64,000 bases of DNA from Acetatifactor sp. (lineage in GTDB: Bacteria > Bacillota > Clostridia > Lachnospirales > Lachnospiraceae): NCBI GenBank assembly GCA_016290775.1, contig JAEEVF010000007.1, forward strand, positions 98,071 to 162,070. The letters run 5' to 3'. Each line of letters begins with the position of its first letter. Within the stretch, counting starts at the first letter, position 1. Of this stretch, positions 43,996-52,661 are shown one piece after another. The notes beneath the pieces are model-generated. The model did not search any database. It saw only the letters and a program-made list of their open reading frames with translations, and had not been told where the DNA came from. Made by a program: the position numbers and the translations under genes.

Positions 43996-46900
43996 TCAGG
44001 TTCAGGAAAAGCTAAGGAAAGAACGCGGCCCCGTCGCCCTGACCGGCTGCGTGCAATCCCAAAAACTACACATGATCCGCGGACTTGGCGATGGCTTTCA
44101 GGTGAAGGTCATCGCCACTTATAGTGACTTAAACGCAAAAGAACTCTTTGAAGAATATAAATTCTACGACAAGAACGTCACTCTTTACCCCGCCAAGGAC
44201 CTGATCTTCTTCCAGGCGGACATCCACGGCAACCAACTGGTGCGTGAGCGCATGAAAACGCTCCGAAGGCTCTTTGAAAACAAGCCCACCACCATTGTCA
44301 CCACCTATGCCGCACTCATGGCGCCCCAGGCCATGCTCGTACCGGAGCGCGACGTCCTTCGCATTAGCACCAGCGCCGCCCTCGACGAAAAGCATCTCGC
44401 CGCATCCCTTGTGAACATGGGCTATGAGCGCGCCTACCAGGTGGAGACCCCCGGCCAGTTTTCCGTCCGCGGCGGCATCATCGACGTCTTTGACCTGACC
44501 GAGGAAAACCCTTACCGCATCGAACTTTGGGGCGACGAGGTGGATTCCATCCGAAGCTTTGACGCCCTCACCCAGCGCTCCGTGGAAAAGCTCTCCGCCA
44601 TCCGCATCTACCCCGCGACGGAATTTGTCCTCACCGAGGACGGCATCGAGAAAGGCCTTGCAAAACTTGAAAAAGAGGCCGCAAAGCAAGAAAAGAAATT
44701 CCGCGACACCTTTCAGACTGAGGAGGCTCACCGGGTGAAGACCCTGACCGCGGAATTCGCGGACAAGCTTTCCCTGCGCGGCGCCGTGAATCTGGAAAGC
44801 TACCTGAACTACTTTTATGACGACACCGTCACTCTTTCGGAAATGATCGAACGCATTGCGGGAGCAGGCCATGCGGCATATTTCATCGACGAGCCCCTGC
44901 GCTGCCGCGAGCAGGCGGAGGCGGTAGAGACGGAATTTCGCGAGAGCATGACCCAGCGCGCGGAAAAAGGCTATGTTCTCCCCGGCCAGATGAAGCTTCT
45001 TTACTCCGGCGAGGAGGTGGCGGCGCGCCTGCCCCAGGGCCGCATGATCACCCTTTCCGCCATTGACAATAAGGGCGGCTACTTCCCGCCCGTCATGAAA
45101 TGTGACATTAACGTCAGAAATGTGGCTCCCTACAACGGGAGCTTTGAAACCCTGGTCAAGGATTTGACAAACTATAAGAAAAAAGGCTTTCGCGTGATCC
45201 TTCTTTCCGGCTCCCGCACCCGTGCGGCGCGCCTTGCCAAAGACCTTTGGGACCAAGGACTTTCGGCGGTATATACCGAAAATCCGGACAGAGAGGTCAA
45301 GCCCGGCGAGGTCCTTACCCTTTACGGCCATGTGGCAAGGGGCTTTGAATACCCGTTGCTCAAATTTGTCGTGCTTTCCGAGACCGACATCTTTGGCGCC
45401 GAAAAGAAAAAGAAGAAGCGAAAGAAGCTCTATTCCGGCCAGAAGATCCAAAGCTTTGAGGACCTGAAGGTCGGCGACTACGTGGTCCATGAAAGCTACG
45501 GCCTTGGGATCTACCGCGGCATCGAGAAGGTGACCAGCGAAGGCATCTCCAAGGACTTTGTGAAGATCGAATATCGTGACGGCGGCAACCTTTACATCCC
45601 TGCGACGGGCCTGCACGTCATTCAAAAATATGCTTCCGCCGAGGGCGCAAAGCTTCCCAAGCTCAACAAGCTTGGGGGCAAGGAATGGACCAAGACCAAG
45701 GAAAAGGTGCGGGGCGCCGTGCAGGAGGTGGCAAAGGACCTGGTGCAGCTCTATGCCACAAGGCAGCAGTCGGAGGGCTTCCCCTACGGGAAGGACACCG
45801 TTTGGCAGAAGGAATTCGAGGAGATGTTTCCCTTTGAGGAGACGGAGGACCAGCTTGCCGCCATCTCCGACGTCAAAGCCGACATGGAAAGTCGAAGGAT
45901 CATGGATCGTCTGGTCTGCGGCGACGTGGGCTACGGCAAGACCGAGATTGCCATTCGTGCGGCCTTCAAGGCCGTGCAGGAGGGCAAGCAGGTGGCCTAT
46001 CTTGTGCCCACCACCATTTTGGCACAGCAGCATTACAACACCTTTGTGCAGCGCATGAAGGACTTCCCCGTGCGTGTGGAGCTCCTTTCGCGCTTCCGCA
46101 CCGCCGGTGAGCAGAAAAAGACCATCACCGACCTAAAGAAGGGCCTTGTGGACATTGTCATTGGCACTCATAGGCTTCTTTCCGCGGACGTGGAATTTAA
46201 GGACTTAGGCCTCCTTGTCATTGACGAGGAGCAGCGCTTTGGCGTGGCCCACAAGGAAAAGATCAAAAAGCTACGCACCACCGTGGACGTGCTGACTCTC
46301 ACGGCAACCCCCATCCCAAGGACGTTGCACATGAGTCTTGTGGGCATCCGTGACATGAGTGTCCTTGAGGAGGCGCCGGAGGACCGTCTGCCGATCCAGA
46401 CCTTTGTGTGTGAATATAACGAGGAGCTGGTGCGCGAAGCCATCTCCCGTGAGCTTGCGAGGGGCGGGCAGGTGTATTACGTCTACAACAAGGTGCACAA
46501 CATTGCGGAGGTCACGGGGCGCATTCAGCAGATGCTTCCGGAGGCCAACGTGGCCTTTGCCCACGGGCAGATGAAGGAGGCGGAGCTCGAGCGCATCATG
46601 TATGACTTTGTCTCCGGCGAGATCGACGTGCTGGTGAGCACCACCATTATCGAGACGGGGCTTGACATTCCTAACGTGAACACCATGATCATCCACGAGC
46701 CCGAGCGCATGGGGCTTTCGCAGATGTATCAGCTGCGCGGACGGGTGGGGCGTTCCAACCGCACGGCATATGCGTTCCTCATGTACCGCAGGGACCGCAT
46801 GCTCAGCGAGGTGGCGGAAAAGCGGCTTGCCGCCATCCGTGAGTTCACCGACCTTGGAAGCGGGTTTAAGATTGCAATGAGAGATCTGGAGATCCGCGGT

Positions 46901-47503
46901 GCCGGGAATTTGCTTGGCACCACGCAGCACGGTCACATGGAGGCCGTGGGATATGAGCTCTACTGTAAGATGCTTGGGGACGCGGTCCGTAAGCTAAAAG
47001 GCGAGCCCACGAGGGAGTCAGAGGGGGACTTTGTGACCCAGGTGGATCTGGACGTGGATGCCTTTATTCCGCCGCAGTACATTGTGAATGAAGAGCAGAA
47101 GCTGGACGTATACAAGAGGATTGCGAGCATTGAAAATGAAAAGGATAAGGAGGAGATGCGGGACGAGCTGTTGGATCGTTTTGGGACGATCCCTGCAAGC
47201 GCGGAGAATCTTCTGCGGATTGCGCTGCTTCGGGAGAACGCACACAAATTATATCTGACCGACGTCAAAGGACGGCCTGGGCAGGTGACGTTTACGTTTC
47301 GGCCGGATGCGGATATTGATCCGACAGGGATACCGGGGTTGATTGCGAGGTTTGGGAAGCAGCTTACGTTTACGGCGTATGGGAACCCGTATCTGACGCT
47401 GAAGTACCAGAGAGCTGGGTTGGTGGAGACCGATGAACAGCAGCTGCTGGAAAAGGCGGAAGAGGTTGTGAGAGTTATGGGGGAAGTGTTGAAGAAAATG
47501 TGA
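43952..47503 (+). CDS. mfd: Transcription-repair coupling factor Mfd
   Basis: 1183 residues from the ATG at 43952 (GGAGGG 5 bases upstream; the frame runs on upstream but only as an overlap with pth). Mfd removes stalled RNA polymerase at lesions and recruits UvrA. It has the UvrB-like N-terminal module ([19 protein letters not shown]), an RNAP-interaction domain near 470-560 ([18 protein letters not shown]), helicase motif [10 protein letters not shown] at 657-665, DEEQ at 758-761, the TRG motif region, and a C-terminal domain. It pairs functionally with uvrC in this window. Confidence 0.97.
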   Translation: MQAMLAPLREIAEFDQVQEKLRKERGPVALTGCVQSQKLHMIRGLGDGFQVKVIATYSDLNAKELFEEYKFYDKNVTLYPAKDLIFFQADIHGNQLVRERMKTLRRLFENKPTTIVTTYAALMAPQAMLVPERDVLRISTSAALDEKHLAASLVNMGYERAYQVETPGQFSVRGGIIDVFDLTEENPYRIELWGDEVDSIRSFDALTQRSVEKLSAIRIYPATEFVLTEDGIEKGLAKLEKEAAKQEKKFRDTFQTEEAHRVKTLTAEFADKLSLRGAVNLESYLNYFYDDTVTLSEMIERIAGAGHAAYFIDEPLRCREQAEAVETEFRESMTQRAEKGYVLPGQMKLLYSGEEVAARLPQGRMITLSAIDNKGGYFPPVMKCDINVRNVAPYNGSFETLVKDLTNYKKKGFRVILLSGSRTRAARLAKDLWDQGLSAVYTENPDREVKPGEVLTLYGHVARGFEYPLLKFVVLSETDIFGAEKKKKKRKKLYSGQKIQSFEDLKVGDYVVHESYGLGIYRGIEKVTSEGISKDFVKIEYRDGGNLYIPATGLHVIQKYASAEGAKLPKLNKLGGKEWTKTKEKVRGAVQEVAKDLVQLYATRQQSEGFPYGKDTVWQKEFEEMFPFEETEDQLAAISDVKADMESRRIMDRLVCGDVGYGKTEIAIRAAFKAVQEGKQVAYLVPTTILAQQHYNTFVQRMKDFPVRVELLSRFRTAGEQKKTITDLKKGLVDIVIGTHRLLSADVEFKDLGLLVIDEEQRFGVAHKEKIKKLRTTVDVLTLTATPIPRTLHMSLVGIRDMSVLEEAPEDRLPIQTFVCEYNEELVREAISRELARGGQVYYVYNKVHNIAEVTGRIQQMLPEANVAFAHGQMKEAELERIMYDFVSGEIDVLVSTTIIETGLDIPNVNTMIIHEPERMGLSQMYQLRGRVGRSNRTAYAFLMYRRDRMLSEVAEKRLAAIREFTDLGSGFKIAMRDLEIRGAGNLLGTTQHGHMEAVGYELYCKMLGDAVRKLKGEPTRESEGDFVTQVDLDVDAFIPPQYIVNEEQKLDVYKRIASIENEKDKEEMRDELLDRFGTIPASAENLLRIALLRENAHKLYLTDVKGRPGQVTFTFRPDADIDPTGIPGLIARFGKQLTFTAYGNPYLTLKYQRAGLVETDEQQLLEKAEEVVRVMGEVLKKM

Positions 47504-47511
47504 TGATAAAG

Positions 47512-47672
47512 GGCACAAAAGTCAAAGTCGTTCGTGTTTACACGAAAACGAATTTGACCTTGGTGCCCGAACAAACACGAGGAAGTAGCTGTTTACGAAG
47601 TAAACGTGCAAACTCCGAGTGGTTGTAGGGTTGTGAGAGTTAAGTGGCAATGGAGCAATCTGGTGGCATCAA
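47512..47672 (+). repeat. Intergenic repeat element, copy A
   Basis: Three blocks here recur in the same order, but inverted, at 50034-50137. They are a 19-bp identical block (47518-47536, AAAGTCAAAGTCGTTCGTG), an 11-bp block TTGTGAGAGTT (47631-47641) and a 26-bp block with 21 matches (47647-47672). The element also contains a long imperfect hairpin (GGGCAC...GTGCCC, 47511-47568) and a GTTTAC/GTAAAC hairpin. No coding potential is seen. Confidence 0.7.
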
Positions 47673-47687
47673 TGGGGTTGGGGAAAG

Positions 47688-48413
47688 ATGATAAACATTG
47701 GGATATGTGATGATGATCTTCGTTGGAGAAGAAAGATAAAAACATATTGTGAAAACATCATGAATAGGATGCAACAAAGCTTTACGATCTTAGAGTTTTC
47801 TTCTGGTGAAGAGGTTTTGGAGTATAACGGTGATATAATCCATTTGCTATTCCTTGACATAGAAATGCAAGGATTAAGTGGTTTGGAAGTAATGGAGAAG
47901 ACGCGTCGAAACCCACATTTTTGGAGGATTGCGTTTGTCTCCAGTCATACGCATTATCGTTGGGATACGACTTCACTTAAAACGCTTGCGTTTCTAGAAA
48001 AACCTATAGAAGAAAAGGCCATTACAAGTTGTCTTAAGGCTGTAGTTAGGGAAACTGAAGCGAACATCAATATTCCAATTCATACAAACGATGGGGAGAA
48101 AAGATTTTTTGTTGAAGATATCGTCTATGTACGAGCACAAAAGAATTATGTCAATGTGCATTTAAAAGATTCAGATATTGTTGGATATGATAGCATTAAG
48201 AAACTCGAGGACCTGTTTAGGGAAACAACGATGGTCAGAATACATAGGTCTTATATGATAAATCTCCAGTTTCTTAAAGATATTACATGGACAGAAGCAA
48301 CTATGTCAGATGGGTCAAAGATTCCTGTTGGGAGGATGTACTATCAAACGACTCGAGATGCCTTTTTTTCTTATCTTGCAGACATGACCGTAGAAAGGAT
48401 GGGGATGGAATAA
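47688..48413 (+). CDS. LytTR family response regulator (system 1)
   Basis: 241 residues: receiver domain (about 1-120) with acidic pocket D8-D9, phospho-acceptor Asp57 in LLFLDIEMQG and Lys in FLEKPI; LytTR DNA-binding domain (about 140-235) with VRAQKNYVNVHL and MVRIHRSYMINL. It is paralogous to the regulator at 55748 with near-identical blocks (EFSSGEEVL, GLEVMEK, LKTLAFLEKPI). The gene is AT-rich compared with the core genome. The histidine kinase gene follows with a one-base overlap. LytTR regulators bind paired direct repeats; candidate sites lie at 49700 just behind the kinase. Confidence 0.93.
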   Translation: MINIGICDDDLRWRRKIKTYCENIMNRMQQSFTILEFSSGEEVLEYNGDIIHLLFLDIEMQGLSGLEVMEKTRRNPHFWRIAFVSSHTHYRWDTTSLKTLAFLEKPIEEKAITSCLKAVVRETEANINIPIHTNDGEKRFFVEDIVYVRAQKNYVNVHLKDSDIVGYDSIKKLEDLFRETTMVRIHRSYMINLQFLKDITWTEATMSDGSKIPVGRMYYQTTRDAFFSYLADMTVERMGME

Positions 48414-49690
48414 TGTTTTGGGGAGTAAGCTATACTTTGCAGTTTTTGAGTTATTATCTTTGCTATCTTATTCTGTTTCGACTAAAATTTGGAAATTGGA
48501 AAAGATGTTGTTTTGTAACTGCCTTAATCTGCGTTTTTTCATGTATTATGAAAGAAATTGGGCATCATCAGATTTCCACATCCATAATTCCAATTTTTGC
48601 TTTGTTAGGATTCATTCTTTGGGCGCCAAGAATGTGGAAAACGATAGTTGCGTTCTTTCCTGTTCCGTTAATTCTCACAGGATGCGTGAATATATTGCTT
48701 CAGATTTTTATCTCGTTTTCTCTTCAAATCCCCTATTCATCTTTCTTGAACTCTATGTTTTGGAGTGTTGTTACAGATACTTTGACGGTCGGGAGTTTTT
48801 GGGCGTGGTATATCTTATATGCAAAGAAAACCGAAGAAGTACAGTTGGGCCGAAAGGATTGTTTTATAATTCTGATGGGGGCGATCTGTCTGTTTATAGT
48901 CGTTGGTGTGTCGCAGGGTTTGATGAAGGGGGATGCCAGTTTTTATTTATCGATGAACAAGCTTTTCGCGATCAGTGTTATGTCCCTTTGTCTTTTCTTT
49001 TTCATTGGTCTGCTTTTGCAGGTGTTGATGAAAAACAGGGCGATTCAGTATGAGGCGGAGAAGGCGTTGTACAATCAGTTCCTGGGGCAGCAGGAAGCGC
49101 ACGTGAAGGATCTTCTTGAGGCGGATGAGCGGCTTAGGATGTTTCGGCATGATATGCGTGCGCATCTTCTGGCTTTGGAAAGTTGTATGGAAGAGCGGGA
49201 TGAGGAGCACGCAAGAGAGTATTTGGAAAGCATGAAGCGGGAGGCGAGGGCCTCGGAGCGGGAGCTGTATTGTGGGGTTGCCGCGGTAGATGCGATCGTC
49301 AGCGAGTGGCACAAAAAGGCGCAGGAGAAGGACGTGGCGTGGGAGTGGAAGGGTGAGTTTCCGCAGGACGTCCGGCTGGATCTTTTCAACTTTTGCGTGT
49401 TGATCTCGAACCTTTTGAGCAACGCGGTGGAGGCGGCGGAAAAGGTGGCAAGTGAGCAGGGACGGTTCGTCAGGGTCAGTCTTGGGGCGATGCAGGGCAA
49501 GGTCGTGGTGCAGATTGTCAATTCATGCGTCGATTCCGTCGCGAAGAATCCGAATATGATTTCGACGAAAAAGGATTTGCAGAATCATGGTTTTGGCATG
49601 AAGAGCATGGAGCGGAGCGTTGAGCAGTGTCATGGAAAGATGACCAGAAGCTGTGAAGATGGTGTCTTTCGTGTGCGTGTGATCGTGTGA
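48413..49690 (+). CDS. GHKL sensor histidine kinase, AgrC-like (system 1)
   Basis: 425 residues from the ATG at 48413, overlapping the regulator stop (TAATG). Six or so transmembrane segments fill residues 1-210. The kinase part has the phospho-accepting His246 in FRHDMRAHL and a GHKL ATPase domain with N-box LLSNAVEAAEK and NHGFGMKSM. The AgrC/FsrC-like plan senses peptides. Composition changes abruptly near 49,030: one 60-base line in the sensor part is 30% GC (48481), while a line in the kinase part is 60% GC (49201). This suggests recombination within the gene. Confidence 0.9.
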   Translation: MFWGVSYTLQFLSYYLCYLILFRLKFGNWKRCCFVTALICVFSCIMKEIGHHQISTSIIPIFALLGFILWAPRMWKTIVAFFPVPLILTGCVNILLQIFISFSLQIPYSSFLNSMFWSVVTDTLTVGSFWAWYILYAKKTEEVQLGRKDCFIILMGAICLFIVVGVSQGLMKGDASFYLSMNKLFAISVMSLCLFFFIGLLLQVLMKNRAIQYEAEKALYNQFLGQQEAHVKDLLEADERLRMFRHDMRAHLLALESCMEERDEEHAREYLESMKREARASERELYCGVAAVDAIVSEWHKKAQEKDVAWEWKGEFPQDVRLDLFNFCVLISNLLSNAVEAAEKVASEQGRFVRVSLGAMQGKVVVQIVNSCVDSVAKNPNMISTKKDLQNHGFGMKSMERSVEQCHGKMTRSCEDGVFRVRVIV

Positions 49691-49699
49691 ATTACGTTG

Positions 49700-49763
49700 T
49701 TCGTCCAAAGTTTATGTCATTCGTCCAAAAGTGTTTGCATTTCATGTCATGCTGCGGAATAAT
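49700..49763 (+). promoter_or_regulatory. LytTR-type direct repeats plus promoter, site 1
   Basis: TTCGTCCAAA occurs at 49700-49709 and 49720-49729, a period of exactly 20 bp (two helical turns). TTGCAT (49735-49740), 17 bp and AATAAT (49758-49763) form the promoter, with its -35 beginning 15 bp after the start of the second repeat. A strong AGGAGGAGGG follows at 49778-49787. No clear long ORF starts behind it; the frames available are a 16-codon ATG ORF at 49807 or a Cys-rich ~25-codon ORF from ATT at 49797. The site starts 10 bp after the kinase stop. Confidence 0.75.
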
Positions 49764-50012
49764 CTTCTTGGATGATAGGAGGAGGGAGAGTTCGACATTC
49801 GGATTTATGGAGTTGCATTTCAGGGTTGTTTCTGTTCTTTCTGCATATATGACGTGAAAACTGCTTTTTTCTGATCCCATTTCTCAAAGCCCATCTTTTT
49901 GCAGTCTTGAAATCAAACCGTTGTCGCTGATTGTATTTTGAAGATCATCCTTTTTTCAACCGATTCGATCCGTCTGCCGTTCTCCCGATGACTCCTTCTA
50001 GGATGTGTTCAA

Positions 50013-50137
50013 AAGAATCGATTCTTCTGGCAAATGATGCCCCCGGATTGCTTCGTTGCTGCGCAACTCTCACAATCCGACAAACATTCGCATTCCGCGG
50101 AAATGCTTAAAGAGCGAGCACGAACGACTTTGACTTT
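50013..50137 (-). repeat. Intergenic repeat element, copy B
   Basis: An inverted copy of the element at 47512-47672: the blocks are at 50119-50137 (19 bp identical), 50065-50075 (11 bp) and 50034-50059 (21 of 26). The two copies thus flank the system 1 kinase-regulator pair in opposite orientation. A perfect 14-bp palindrome (AAGAATCGATTCTT, 50013-50026) and a GCATT/AATGC hairpin around CCGCGG (50088-50104) belong to this copy. The ~250 bp before it (49,765-50,012) shows no supported gene. Confidence 0.7.
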
Positions 50138-50155
50138 GCGACCCTGTGCATCAGA

Positions 50156-50184
50156 TTGACAACCCGCGTCATTCATGGTAGAAT
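50156..50184 (+). promoter_or_regulatory. Consensus promoter of the ABC-F leader
   Basis: TTGACA (50156-50161), exactly 17 bp, then TAGAAT (50179-50184). This is the best -35 in the window and drives a ~195-base leader. Confidence 0.8.
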
Positions 50185-50210
50185 GAGTCGAAATAACGGA
50201 AAGGGTAAGT

Positions 50211-50347
50211 GTGATAGATTTGATTATTAGGTAATCTCCAAGCGAAACTATTCGACTTAAAAGGGAAAGCTGGGCTTTCTTTTTGTGCTTTGTGGAGATT
50301 ATCAATGATCAAGGATGTTGCTTGCCGTCTGTAAGGATGGTGTTTTT
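50211..50347 (+). promoter_or_regulatory. Attenuator-like leader of the ABC-F gene with two small ORFs
   Basis: The leader carries a 7-codon GTG ORF (50211-50234) behind AAAGGGTAAGT. A terminator-like hairpin (GAAAGC / GCTTTC, 50265-50279, followed by TTTTT) comes next. An outer pairing joins TAATCTCCA (50232-50240) to TGGAGATTA (50293-50301). A second 9-codon ORF (50305-50334) has its GGAG inside that pairing. A weaker hairpin with a T-run closes the leader (50326-50347). Antibiotic-induced ribosome stalling on such leader ORFs is known to switch on ABC-F resistance genes; the mechanism here is inferred. Confidence 0.7.
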
Positions 50348-50387
50348 GCGTTGATGATCTCTCTTTGGAAAAAGGAGGGATTTTTTT

Positions 50388-51848
50388 ATGTCCGAAAAAA
50401 GGTTATTACAGGCAGAAAATGTCCGATTATCTTATGGGGAGCAGGAGGTTCTGAACTTCAATCTGTTCCAGCTTTATGAAGGCGACAAGGTGGGGCTTGT
50501 GGGCGCGAACGGTGTCGGGAAGACGACGCTTTTGGAGGTTCTTTCGGGGAAGCTTCGGCCGGACGAGGGAAAGGTGCGTCTGGATTGCGATCCGTTTTAC
50601 TTCAAGCAGTTTGAAGGCTCCTGGGACGTGGGTGAGCTGGATGGTAAGGAGGTCAAGACATTTGGCGTCAGGGAGCAAGTTTGGCAGGACACTGTCAGTG
50701 GCGGGGAGAACACGAGGATCCGGCTTGCGGAGCTTTTTGGAAGTGATAAGCCGGTTGCTTTTTTGGATGAGCCGACGGCAAATCTTGACGTGAGCGGAAG
50801 GCGCCTTCTCGCAGAGCGCCTTGGCAGTGTTCCGTCTTTTCTTCTTGTGAGTCACGATCGCATGCTCATGAACGCGGTATGCAACAAGATCGTGGAAATC
50901 GTCGACGGAAAGCTTTATGAATATGCCGGAAACTACGAGGAGTATCAGGCCCAGAAGGCGGAAAAGACGCAGCGCGCCCAGACGGAATATGAGCAATATG
51001 TCGCGGAAAAGAAAAGACTTTCGAAGGTATATGAAAGTAAGAAAAATCAAGCGAAGGACATGGTCAAGAAGCCGAAAAACATGTCGTACAGCGAATATAA
51101 AATGCGCAATTTCATCGGCGGTCACATGCCAGTAGACCGCGTGCTCAGCATGGAAAAAAGTGCCAAGAACGTACTTAAGCGCATGGAGCACATGGAGGTC
51201 AAGGAAAAGCCCAAGGAGGCGCCAAGGATCCGGCCGGACTTTCGGCTGACCAACCCGCCGAAGAATCCCATCGTCATTCGCGGCGAGTCGATCACCTTCG
51301 GCTATGACGAGCATCTGCTTTTCGATGATGCAGCTCTGATCATTGAGAACGGGAGCAAGGTTGCGATCCTTGGCGATAACGGCGTGGGCAAGTCTACGCT
51401 CATGCATATGATTCAGAATCGCGAGCAGGTTTATGTCGTGCCTGCGGCGAAGCTGGGTTTTGTCAGCCAGAACCTGTCAGAGCTGGATTTTGAAAAGTCG
51501 GTTCTGTGGAATGCAATGCATGTCAGCATCCAGAAGGAAGACGTGACGAGGACCGTTCTTGCAAGGCTTCTTCTCGGCAAGAGGGACATCGAAAAGAAGG
51601 TGGGCGATCTGTCCGGCGGCGAGCGGATGAAGCTTGCGTTTGCAATGCTTTTTGTGTCCGACGTGAACGTACTCATTTTGGATGAACCCACGAATTACCT
51701 GGATCTTCCGTCCATGGAAGCCATGGAGCAAATGCTGAGGGAATATGAAGGAACGCTGGTTTTCGTGTCTCACGACATGGAGTTTGTTGAGCATGTGGCG
51801 ACGAAGAAGCTTCTGCTGAAGGACAGGAAGCTTGTGGAGATGGAGTAG
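50388..51848 (+). CDS. ABC-F family ATPase, probable ribosome protection (antibiotic resistance) type
   Basis: A 486-residue ABC-F protein with two ATP-binding cassettes and no membrane segments. NBD1 has GANGVGKTTLL, TVSGGENTRIRLA and FLDEPTANLDV. NBD2 has GDNGVGKSTLM, DLSGGERMKLAFA and LDEPTNYLDLPS. The linker (about 185-275), rich in Lys and Met, would be the antibiotic resistance domain reaching the ribosomal exit site. Length and linker resemble Lsa/CplR-type proteins that protect against pleuromutilin, lincosamide and streptogramin A antibiotics. The attenuator leader supports this reading. The spectrum cannot be deduced. Confidence 0.85.
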   Translation: MSEKRLLQAENVRLSYGEQEVLNFNLFQLYEGDKVGLVGANGVGKTTLLEVLSGKLRPDEGKVRLDCDPFYFKQFEGSWDVGELDGKEVKTFGVREQVWQDTVSGGENTRIRLAELFGSDKPVAFLDEPTANLDVSGRRLLAERLGSVPSFLLVSHDRMLMNAVCNKIVEIVDGKLYEYAGNYEEYQAQKAEKTQRAQTEYEQYVAEKKRLSKVYESKKNQAKDMVKKPKNMSYSEYKMRNFIGGHMPVDRVLSMEKSAKNVLKRMEHMEVKEKPKEAPRIRPDFRLTNPPKNPIVIRGESITFGYDEHLLFDDAALIIENGSKVAILGDNGVGKSTLMHMIQNREQVYVVPAAKLGFVSQNLSELDFEKSVLWNAMHVSIQKEDVTRTVLARLLLGKRDIEKKVGDLSGGERMKLAFAMLFVSDVNVLILDEPTNYLDLPSMEAMEQMLREYEGTLVFVSHDMEFVEHVATKKLLLKDRKLVEME

Positions 51849-51853
51849 GTGAC

Positions 51854-51943
51854 TACTGCCCGGAGACGGAAAAAGCAGGCCAGGCAGTAGCGGAAGGCGT
51901 AGGGTGGTACTGCCCGAAAGCGGAAGAAGCAAGCCAGGCAGTA
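51854..51943. repeat. Two REP-like 36-bp hairpin repeats
   Basis: A 36-bp unit with inverted ends (TACTGCC ... GGCAGTA) occurs at 51854-51889 and 51908-51943. The copies differ by five transitions. They lie just behind the ABC-F stop codon and may act as 3' stabilising hairpins or as REP elements. Confidence 0.75.
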
Positions 51944-52033
51944 GGTAGGCCAGCGGGTGGACCTAGGGGACGGGGCTCGTGGTCCATTTTCCCGCGTGGG
52001 ATGCGAAATTTTGTTCCTATTTGGGTGGAGACA

Positions 52034-52042
52034 TGATATAAT
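52034..52042 (+). promoter_or_regulatory. Extended -10 promoter for the double-glycine peptide gene
   Basis: TGATATAAT at 52034-52042 is an extended -10 box, ~200 bp before the peptide gene. The -35 is weak (TTGTTC at 20 bp). Confidence 0.5.
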
Positions 52043-52071
52043 GATTACGGAGTTATGGAATTTCAGATTAA

Positions 52072-52153
52072 GGATTTAAGGGATCAAAGATTTAAGACGG
52101 ATTTAAGATGGATTTAAGACGGATTTAAGAAGCATTTAGGACGGATTTAGGAA
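52072..52153 (+). repeat. 11-bp tandem repeats in the leader of the peptide gene
   Basis: Six contiguous 11-bp units of the form GGATTTAAGAC run from 52088 to 52153 (units starting at 52088, 52099, 52110, 52121, 52132 and 52143), with one more GGATTTAAG at 52072-52080. The period is one helical turn. They lie between the promoter and the gene and are not in a supported reading frame. Confidence 0.85.
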
Positions 52154-52249
52154 GGAAGCTGCGTGGATTTTGACGGCTAGGTTCGTATGTATTTGCAAAG
52201 GACCAGTCAAAACAGCCTGAGACACAAAACCCAAAAGGAGGATTTACAA

Positions 52250-52468
52250 ATGGCTGACGAAAAGGAAAAGGTATTGAAAGAGGAAGATCTGAAGGATGTA
52301 AGCGGCGGGTTTACTTCGCCAACGGAGCTCAGCATGATCTGCAGTAACTGCAAAACAACGACCACATGGAAGAAAAATATGTGGGGTACATGGGCATGCG
52401 AGTGCGGATGCACGAAAAACTGGACCATCTATCAGTATAATGATTGGTTAAATTCGCAAAACAAGTAA
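52250..52468 (+). CDS. Double-glycine-leader peptide with Cys-rich, Trp-rich core
   Basis: 72 residues from the ATG at 52250, which follows AAAAGGAGG. Residues 1-20 look like a bacteriocin-type leader ending in the GG cleavage site (LKEEDLKDVSGG). The 52-residue core has five Cys in the pattern CxxC-x15-CxCxC (Cys31, 34, 50, 52, 54) and five Trp, suggesting a small zinc-ribbon-like fold. GG leaders are normally cut by a peptidase-containing ABC exporter; no such C39 domain is visible in this window. It could be a bacteriocin, a RiPP precursor or a secreted metal-binding peptide. No recognised family name. Confidence 0.7.
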   Translation: MADEKEKVLKEEDLKDVSGGFTSPTELSMICSNCKTTTTWKKNMWGTWACECGCTKNWTIYQYNDWLNSQNK

Positions 52469-52493
52469 ATCATCCGTTTTGACAAGAGGCGTC

Positions 52494-52533
52494 TACCCTC
52501 TTTCCCGGGAAACCTGGAAGGAGGGTATTTTTA
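52494..52533 (+). terminator. Terminator after the double-glycine peptide gene
   Basis: TACCCTC / GAGGGTA (7 bp) and an inner TTCC / GGAA pairing, followed by TTTTTATA. Confidence 0.8.
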
Positions 52534-52661
52534 TACATTACGGCGATGGCATCTTGTTTCTTTCGCCCTTGCCAACCCTGAAAAACTGTTGTATTCTAAA
52601 AGTGGCATGGTTTCATCAGGTTTCCTACAAAAATAGAACAAATTGGGGAGTTGTGATTGCG

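Noticed and set aside
47463..47642. A 14-bp repeat GGTTGTGAGAGTTA at the end of mfd and again in the following gap
   Set aside because: One copy is inside mfd coding sequence; could be chance or a recombination trace, and too short to interpret alone.
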